Part shown: positions 6,957 to 12,551 of the stretch, piece after piece
How positions within the stretch are numbered: position 1 is the stretch's first letter
Layout of the letters: each line of letters opens with the position of its first letter
NCBI GenBank assembly: GCA_012517755.1
Contig: JAAYUH010000101.1
Span: forward strand, 1 to 12,551
DNA from: a bacterium
Lineage (GTDB): Bacteria; Caldisericota; Caldisericia; B22-G15
DNA: 12,551 bases
Direction of reading: 5' to 3'
The notes under the pieces: model-generated
Told to the model about the DNA's origin: nothing
Databases searched by the model: none
What the model saw: only the letters and a program-made list of their open reading frames with translations
Position numbers and translations under genes: made by a program

Positions 6957-9600
6957 ATTTTTCCTCTACAACAGCTTGTGCTGCTGAAAGTTTTGCAATT
7001 GGAATCCTAAAAGGTGAACAGGAAACATAATCAAGTCCAGCTTTATGGAAAAATTTAACACTTGCTGGTTCACCACCATGTTCACCGCAAATTCCAACTT
7101 CAAGTTGAGAGTTTGATTCCTTCCCAAGCTTTGTTCCTATTTCAACAAGTTTTCCAACTCCTTCAATATCAAGCACCATAAATGGGTTTTCAGGAAGTAT
7201 TTTTTTGTCAATATAGAAAGGCAAAAAGCTTGCTTCAACATCATCTCTACTGAAAGCATAAGTTGTTTGAGTTAAGTCATTTGTACCAAATGAGAAAAAT
7301 TCAGCATATTTAGCAATCTTATCAGCACAGAGAGCTGCTCTGGGAACTTCAATCATGGTACCAACAAGATATTTAATTTCAATTCCCTCTCTTTTCATAG
7401 CTTCCTCTGCAACTTTATCTGTCATATCTTTAAGAATCTTAAGCTCATTTTCATGAGCAACAAGTGGGTGCATTATTTCAATGACAGGATTAAAACCTTT
7501 TCTTTTTAAATTTATTCCTGCCATTATTATTGCTTCTATCATTGCCTCATATATCTCTGGGTACACAATTCCAACTCTACATCCTCTCCAACCTATCATT
7601 GGATTATGTTCATACAATTCTTTAATTCTTTTTAAAATTTTCTCTCTTTTCTTAATCTCTTCTATATCACCATTATTTTCTTTTAAAGATTTAATCTCAT
7701 CTTCAATCCTTTCTCTTTGAGGTAAAAATTCATGAAGAGGTGGATCGAGCAGTCTTATTGTAACTGGAAGGTTGTCCATAATTTCAATCATCTCTTCAAA
7801 ATCTTTTTGAATCATAGGAACAATTTTTTTAAGATGAACTTCTCTCTCTTCTTTTGTTTTTGCCATTATCATATCTTGAACAATAGGTAATCTGTTGGGA
7901 TCAAGAAACATCCTCTCAATTCTTAATAAACCTATTCCCTCTGCACCAAATTTCTTTGCTTTTTTTGCATCTTCTGGAGTATTTGCATTTGCTCTAACGC
8001 CAAGTTTTCTTATCTCATCTGCAAATTTAAGAAGTTTTTCAAGGTTACCACTTATTTCAGGTTCAATTAAAGGTGCTTTCCCTAAAATAACTCTACCTGT
8101 TCCTCCATCGATTGTTATATATTCATCTTTTGATATTTTTGTTCCATCAGGTGATACAAAAAATTCTCCATTCATATCAATCTTAATCTCTTCACATCCG
8201 ACAATACATGGTTTTCCCATCCCCCTCGCTACTACAGCCGCATGGCTCGTCATCCCGCCTCTTGCTGTAAGGATTCCTTTTGCAGCAACCATTCCATGAA
8301 TATCTTCAGGTGTTGTCTCTGGTCTTACAAGTAATATCTCATCACCATTATTTCCTCTTAAAGCTGCTTCATCTGTATCAAAAACAACTTTGCCATAAGC
8401 TGCACCAGGAGATGCTGGTAACCCTTTTGCAATAACTTTAACATTCGCTTTCGGATCTATCATTGGATGTAAAAGAAGTTCTACTTGATAAGGATTAACC
8501 CTCATAACTGCTTCTTCTTTACTTATAACTCCCTCTTCAAACATATCAACTGCAATTTTAACAGCAGCTATTGGGGTCCTTTGACCTGTTCTTGTCTGAA
8601 GCATAAAAAGTTTTCCCTTTTCTATTGTGAACTCAAAATCCTGAATATCTCTATAATGTTTTTCTAAAATATCTTTAATTCTTAATAACTCCTCATAAGC
8701 AGAAGGTATATCATTTTTAAGTTCTTCAATTGGTTTTGGAGTTCTTATTCCAGCAACAACATCTTCACCTTGTGCATTTAATAGATACTCTCCATATAAT
8801 TTATTCTCACCAGTTGCTGGATCTCTTGTGAAACCAACTCCTGTTCCAGAATCATATCCAGCGTTTCCAAAAACCATCATTTGAATATTAACTGCTGTTC
8901 CAAGATTTTCAGGTATTTTATAAATTCTTCTATATTCAATAGCTCTTTTGTTATTCCATGACTTAAAAACTGCTTCAATAGCCATCATCAACTGTTTATA
9001 TGGATCTTGAGGAAAATTTTCACCAGTCTCTTTTTTATACAACTGTTTAAATTTATCTACAATTTCTTTTAATCCTCCAAATGGTATCTCTGCGTCACTT
9101 TTAACACCGAATCTTTCTTTTGTCTCTTCAAGTATCTCTTCAAAGTTTTTATGCTCAATACCCATAACTACATTACTAAACATTGTTATGAATCTTCTAT
9201 AAGAGTCATATGCGAATCTTTTATCTTTAGTTAATTTACTCAAACCCTCAACTGTTAAATCATTAAGACCTAAATTCAAAATTGTATCCATCATTCCAGG
9301 CATTGAAACCGGAGCACCTGATCTTACAGATACAAGAAGGGGATTCTCACTTGATCCAAAAATCTTTTTGGTTTTTTCTTCAAGTTTTTTTAAATGTTCT
9401 AAGATCTCATCTTCTAAACTTGGTGGAAATTTCTCTCCAAATTTATAATATTCATTGCAAACTTCAGTTGTAATAGTAAAACCATAAGGGACAGGTAAAC
9501 CAATTTTAGTCATTTCTGCAAGACCAGCACCTTTCCCTCCAAGAAGGGATTTCATCTCTTGTGAACCTTCTTCAAATTCATAAATTCTCTTTGAAGCCAT
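6922..9600 (-). CDS. ppdK: Pyruvate, phosphate dikinase (PPDK)
   Basis: PPDK interconverts pyruvate + ATP + Pi and PEP + AMP + PPi in the cytoplasm, a reversible step used for glycolysis or gluconeogenesis in many anaerobes and thermophiles. It has 892 residues, close to the usual 870-900. The N-terminal ATP-grasp part opens with LLGGKGAGLAEM (19-30) and includes SVRSGAPVSMPGMMDTILNL (91-110) and FTRDPATGE (257-265). The swivelling phosphohistidine domain has GGMTSHAAVVARGMGKP (448-464), with H453 carrying the phosphate and T451 where regulatory proteins phosphorylate some PPDKs. The C-terminal TIM barrel ends with EVGICGEHGGEP, its Cys near 838 being the expected acid/base. The full NGGMTSH-type PPDK layout separates it from PEP synthase. 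AAAGGAG sits 6 bases before the ATG, and glyS ends 19 bases upstream. No regulator gene for it is seen in the window. Confidence 0.97.
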   Translation of the reverse strand: MASKRIYEFEEGSQEMKSLLGGKGAGLAEMTKIGLPVPYGFTITTEVCNEYYKFGEKFPPSLEDEILEHLKKLEEKTKKIFGSSENPLLVSVRSGAPVSMPGMMDTILNLGLNDLTVEGLSKLTKDKRFAYDSYRRFITMFSNVVMGIEHKNFEEILEETKERFGVKSDAEIPFGGLKEIVDKFKQLYKKETGENFPQDPYKQLMMAIEAVFKSWNNKRAIEYRRIYKIPENLGTAVNIQMMVFGNAGYDSGTGVGFTRDPATGENKLYGEYLLNAQGEDVVAGIRTPKPIEELKNDIPSAYEELLRIKDILEKHYRDIQDFEFTIEKGKLFMLQTRTGQRTPIAAVKIAVDMFEEGVISKEEAVMRVNPYQVELLLHPMIDPKANVKVIAKGLPASPGAAYGKVVFDTDEAALRGNNGDEILLVRPETTPEDIHGMVAAKGILTARGGMTSHAAVVARGMGKPCIVGCEEIKIDMNGEFFVSPDGTKISKDEYITIDGGTGRVILGKAPLIEPEISGNLEKLLKFADEIRKLGVRANANTPEDAKKAKKFGAEGIGLLRIERMFLDPNRLPIVQDMIMAKTKEEREVHLKKIVPMIQKDFEEMIEIMDNLPVTIRLLDPPLHEFLPQRERIEDEIKSLKENNGDIEEIKKREKILKRIKELYEHNPMIGWRGCRVGIVYPEIYEAMIEAIIMAGINLKRKGFNPVIEIMHPLVAHENELKILKDMTDKVAEEAMKREGIEIKYLVGTMIEVPRAALCADKIAKYAEFFSFGTNDLTQTTYAFSRDDVEASFLPFYIDKKILPENPFMVLDIEGVGKLVEIGTKLGKESNSQLEVGICGEHGGEPASVKFFHKAGLDYVSCSPFRIPIAKLSAAQAVVEEKFAKKEAYSDSR

Positions 9601-9619
9601 CTTATACTCCTTTCTTATA

Positions 9620-11677
9620 TTATGACTTTATAATTTCATCAAACGAACCAAAATTTTTCATAAGAATCAAAATATTTTTAATTAAATTCAATCTATTGTT
9701 TTTTATATTTTCATCTTTATCCATAACAAGAACATTATCAAAAAATTTATTTATTTTATTAACCAAATCAACCGATTTATTAAAGAAGATAGAAAAATCT
9801 AAAATCTTGTTTTTTTCTATATAATCTTTTATTGATAGGTATTCTTCATACAAATTTTTCTCTTCATCTTTTATGAAAAGAGCTTTTCTTATTTCTGAAA
9901 CTTCCTTATAATCTTTAGCAATATTGAAAATTCTTTTGTAAGCTTTTACGAATTCAATAAAATTTGATTCGTCATAAATTTCTTTTATATATTTTGCATT
10001 CTTATAAGAATAATATGGAATAATGTCGCTCAAATTTAATACACAATTTATTATATCATATTGAACCTCATTTTCCTCAAATATTAATTTGAATCTTCCC
10101 TTTATGAAATTTATAAGATTATCAACATTGAAACCCTTTTTCAAATCATCTGGATAAGTATTTATAGAGTATTCTATTAAACTTTTTAAAGACAGCCTAT
10201 TTTCAAATGAAATTAAAAGTTCTAAAAGAGTGAATGATATTCTTCTTAAACCAACTGGGTCTTCTTTTGATGTTGGTTCCAAATTTGATATAAAAGAACC
10301 AACAAGAGTGTCAACTCTATCAGCAATCCCAAGAATTTTTGACAGATAATTATTCGGCAACTTATCGCTTCTTTTTCTTGGAAAGATAAACTCTCCTATT
10401 ATATCACCAACAACTCTCTCTTCTTTTGAGATAGATGATAATATTTTACCAATAATTCCATGAAGTTCTGGATATTCTTGAACAGTTAGAGTAGTTAAAT
10501 CTGTATATGAAAGTAAAGCAGCTCTATCAAGAACAATTCTCTCCTCTTCACTTATTTTAATATCATTGTATATCTTTGATAGTAATTTTATTATTCTTAA
10601 TGTTTTATCATAATAAGTGCCAAGGCTTTTTTCAAAAACAATTTTTTTTAAACTGTCTATTCTATCTTTTAAATTTATCTCTTTATCTTTGTTATAGAAA
10701 AAGATGGCATCATCTATTTTTGCTTTAATTATATTGAAAAACCCCTCTTTAACAATCTCACTTTTTCTATTGATTCCATTTTGAACTCCAAAAACATACA
10801 CAATTTCATCATTTTTAAGTCCAGGAAAAACTCTTGCACCTCTCTTTAATATCTCTAATAGAATCTCATTTGGTAAATTTTTACCTTGGCTTGGTAACGG
10901 TAAAGAGAATACCTTAGGTGATTCAGTAAGATTTGTGAGTTCGTCTAAAAGATCTTCATCAATATCAATTTCAACTCCAAGCTCTTTTACAAATGAATTC
11001 AACTCTTCTATGATTTTCTCTTTTCTCTTTTCAATAGAGATTATTATGCCTTCGCTTATCATAATATCAAAATAACTATTTGCATCAGAAACTTTAATAA
11101 AATCTTTCCCTGATTTTAGAAATGGATGTGTTCTATTTTTGGATTCAACATTCCCTATTTTAATTTTCAATACTTCATCATCAATAAGTGCAAGAATCCA
11201 TCTTATAGGTCTTATGAAGGTAATGTTATCCCACCTCATTGGTTTTTTAATCGGTATCGAAAAAAGAACATCATTGAAGCCCTTTTCTATTATCTCCTTG
11301 CTCATTTTTCCTTCAACATTTTTTTCAATAAAAACATACTCATCTTTTCCAACTTTTTCAAACTTTAACTCCTCTAATTTTCCACCATTCTTTTCCATAA
11401 AACCTATCAAAGCAGAAGTTGGTTCACCACTTGTTGAAAAAGCGATTGCTCTTTTTGGACCTTTTATTTTTACAACTCTATTTTGTTGATAAGGCGATAT
11501 ATCAGTTACAAAAATCACTAATCTCCTTGGTGTTGCGTAGTGCTCTATATTTTTATATAAAATGTTCTCTTTATCAAGAAAATTCTTAAAATTATTCTTA
11601 AAATCTTCTATAATATCATTCAAAAATCTTGCAGGTATCTCTTCTAATCCAACTTCAATCAGTAGGTTCTTTCCCAT
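9620..11677 (-). CDS. glyS: Glycyl-tRNA synthetase beta subunit
   Basis: Beta chain of the two-subunit (alpha2beta2) glycyl-tRNA synthetase; it binds tRNA-Gly and is needed for charging. I place the start at ATG 11677, giving 685 residues, because GKNLLIEVGLEEIPARF matches the family N-terminus and AAGGAG lies 4 bases upstream. A TTG at 11716 would add 13 residues without family support. Visible blocks from that start: PRRLVIFV (about 50-57), KGPKRAIAF (72-80), RPIRWILAL (156-164), an HD-like segment with QEYPELHG (400-407), ADRVDTLVGSF (452-462) and DPVGLRR (473-479). A helical anticodon-binding C-terminus follows. Several usual signatures are altered (LTESP for LVEWP, PELHG for PELQG, a weak EHYxP site), so it is a divergent member. 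It overlaps the end of glyQ by 23 bases. Confidence 0.94.
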   Translation of the reverse strand: MGKNLLIEVGLEEIPARFLNDIIEDFKNNFKNFLDKENILYKNIEHYATPRRLVIFVTDISPYQQNRVVKIKGPKRAIAFSTSGEPTSALIGFMEKNGGKLEELKFEKVGKDEYVFIEKNVEGKMSKEIIEKGFNDVLFSIPIKKPMRWDNITFIRPIRWILALIDDEVLKIKIGNVESKNRTHPFLKSGKDFIKVSDANSYFDIMISEGIIISIEKRKEKIIEELNSFVKELGVEIDIDEDLLDELTNLTESPKVFSLPLPSQGKNLPNEILLEILKRGARVFPGLKNDEIVYVFGVQNGINRKSEIVKEGFFNIIKAKIDDAIFFYNKDKEINLKDRIDSLKKIVFEKSLGTYYDKTLRIIKLLSKIYNDIKISEEERIVLDRAALLSYTDLTTLTVQEYPELHGIIGKILSSISKEERVVGDIIGEFIFPRKRSDKLPNNYLSKILGIADRVDTLVGSFISNLEPTSKEDPVGLRRISFTLLELLISFENRLSLKSLIEYSINTYPDDLKKGFNVDNLINFIKGRFKLIFEENEVQYDIINCVLNLSDIIPYYSYKNAKYIKEIYDESNFIEFVKAYKRIFNIAKDYKEVSEIRKALFIKDEEKNLYEEYLSIKDYIEKNKILDFSIFFNKSVDLVNKINKFFDNVLVMDKDENIKNNRLNLIKNILILMKNFGSFDEIIKS

Positions 11678-12515
11678 TTTTCTCCTTAAGATATAAACTG
11701 GCACATCTATTTGCAATTGACCTAATTCTTGTAATGTATTGAGTTCTCTCAGTTACACCAAAAGCACCTCTTGCATCAAGAATATTAAAGATGTGTGAAA
11801 GTTTTAGACAGAACTCATAGGATGGAATTACTAAATTTTTAAATAAAATTTTTTCTGCCTCATTTTCATAAAAATCAAATATCGTTCTTAATTTTTCTAT
11901 ATCTGCCTCTTCAAAAGAGTAGATACACATCTCTTTTTCCTCTTTCAATCTTAAATCTTTATATTTTATATCATCGTTCCAAAGAATCTCAAAAATTGAA
12001 TCCTTTTTTTGTAAAAAAAGAGCAATTCTCTCGAGACCATAAGTTATTTCAACTGAAATTGGTGATAAATCTATTCCACCAGCTTGTTGAAAATATGTGA
12101 ATTGAGTGATCTCCATACCATCACACCAAATCTCCCATCCAACTCCCCATGCACCAAGAGTTGGTGATTCCCAGTTGTCTTCCACAAATCTGATATCATG
12201 CTCTTCTTCTTTTATTCCAAGTTTATCTAAACTATTTATATAAACTTTAACAATATCATCTGGAGGTGGCTTCAAAATAACTTGAAATTGATGATGTTTA
12301 TATAATCTATTTGGATTATCTCCATATCTTCCATCTTGTGGTCTTCTCGATGGTTGAATATATGCAACTCTATATGGTTTTTCACCTAAAACACCAAAAA
12401 AGGTTAAAGGACTCATAGTGCCAGCACCAACTTCTATATCAAATCCTTCACCTATTATACAATTTTCCTTACCCCAAAAAATTCTTAGCTCGGTTATAAT
12501 ATCCTGAAAAGTCAT
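11655..12515 (-). CDS. glyQ: Glycyl-tRNA synthetase alpha subunit
   Basis: Catalytic chain of the alpha2beta2 class II glycyl-tRNA synthetase, which activates glycine with ATP. At 286 residues it is near the family norm. Strongly conserved blocks are present: FWGKENCIIGEGFDIEVGAG (13-32), MSPLTFF (34-40), and the motif 2 region VAYIQPSRRPQDGRYGDNPN (50-69) with RLYKHHQFQVILKP just after it. LGAWGVGWEIWCDGMEITQF (120-139) follows, then motif 3 GLERIALFLQ (160-169). This is the first gene of the operon. The ATG at 12515 fits the family start, yet no Shine-Dalgarno precedes it. A TATAAT box ends 8 bases before the ATG, so the mRNA may begin at or within a few bases of the start codon. Its 3' end overlaps glyS by 23 bases, consistent with making the two subunits in a fixed ratio. 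Confidence 0.97.
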   Translation of the reverse strand: MTFQDIITELRIFWGKENCIIGEGFDIEVGAGTMSPLTFFGVLGEKPYRVAYIQPSRRPQDGRYGDNPNRLYKHHQFQVILKPPPDDIVKVYINSLDKLGIKEEEHDIRFVEDNWESPTLGAWGVGWEIWCDGMEITQFTYFQQAGGIDLSPISVEITYGLERIALFLQKKDSIFEILWNDDIKYKDLRLKEEKEMCIYSFEEADIEKLRTIFDFYENEAEKILFKNLVIPSYEFCLKLSHIFNILDARGAFGVTERTQYITRIRSIANRCASLYLKEKNGKEPTD

Positions 12516-12523
12516 ATTTTATA

Positions 12524-12529
12524 ATTATA
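12524..12529 (-). promoter_or_regulatory. Candidate -10 box (TATAAT) of the glyQ-rimI operon
   Basis: Exact minus-strand TATAAT lies 8 bases before the glyQ ATG. A start 6-7 bases downstream would fall about 1-3 bases before the ATG, giving a leaderless or nearly leaderless mRNA. The -35 position would fall at or past the window edge, so it cannot be checked. No T-box or other leader RNA fits between the box and the gene. Confidence 0.5.
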
Positions 12530-12551
12530 CTATAAATAAAAAACTAAAAAA

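Noticed and set aside
7895..8299. 134-codon plus-strand open frame inside ppdK
   Set aside because: It lies opposite the conserved PPDK phosphohistidine region and shows no independent domain or ribosome site.
8405..10825. CCWGG sites as evidence of R-M site avoidance or target
   Set aside because: Three sites (8405, 9296, 10821) are about what such base composition would give, and the enzyme's target is not known.
11139..11489. 116-codon plus-strand open frame inside glyS
   Set aside because: It is antisense to the conserved GlyS N-terminal half, with no recognisable protein features.
11678..11716. Longer glyS start at TTG 11716
   Set aside because: The extra 13 residues do not fit the GlyS N-terminus and lie within glyQ, while ATG 11677 has AAGGAG just upstream.
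12516..12551. T-box or other leader RNA before glyQ
   Set aside because: Only 36 bases of nearly pure A/T are present and a TATAAT lies 8 bases from the ATG, leaving no room for a T-box between promoter and gene.

Overview
This is a very AT-rich bacterial window with two blocks. The minus-strand block is a compact housekeeping operon running from the right edge to about 2642: glyQ, glyS, ppdK, dgt, dnaG, rpoD, rimI. The two-subunit glycyl-tRNA synthetase next to PPDK, dGTPase, primase and primary sigma factor is an order I associate with Firmicutes/Clostridia and some deep-branching thermophiles. The proteins are rich in Lys, Glu and Ile, and a truncated gene at the left edge encodes a secreted S-layer-homology (SLH) protein. 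I read this as a low-GC Firmicutes-like or deep-branching, possibly thermophilic, bacterium. I cannot name the lineage.

Layout: 1-205 (minus) is the start of the SLH gene. 206-367 is a divergent intergenic region. 368-2336 (plus) holds a two-gene restriction-modification operon: an MvaI/BcnI-like endonuclease, then a methyltransferase with a TSPPY motif, probably an N4-cytosine enzyme. 2337-2641 is a noncoding stretch between convergent units with three inverted repeats, one of them a plausible intrinsic terminator. From 2642 to 12515 seven minus-strand genes overlap or lie within about 20 bases of each other. A TATAAT box sits just upstream of glyQ.

The operon groups functions for glycine-tRNA charging (GlyQS), pyruvate/PEP interconversion (PpdK), dNTP hydrolysis (Dgt), replication priming (DnaG), transcription initiation (RpoD) and ribosomal-protein acetylation (RimI). 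The R-M pair is on the opposite strand, looks even more AT-rich by eye, and is probably an accessory insertion. I do not see a wholly new system. The points most worth a second look are the SD-less, possibly leaderless starts at the heads of transcription units (glyQ, the endonuclease, SLH) against strong Shine-Dalgarno sites inside operons, the layout of the R-M pair, and the inverted repeats of the 2337-2641 gap.
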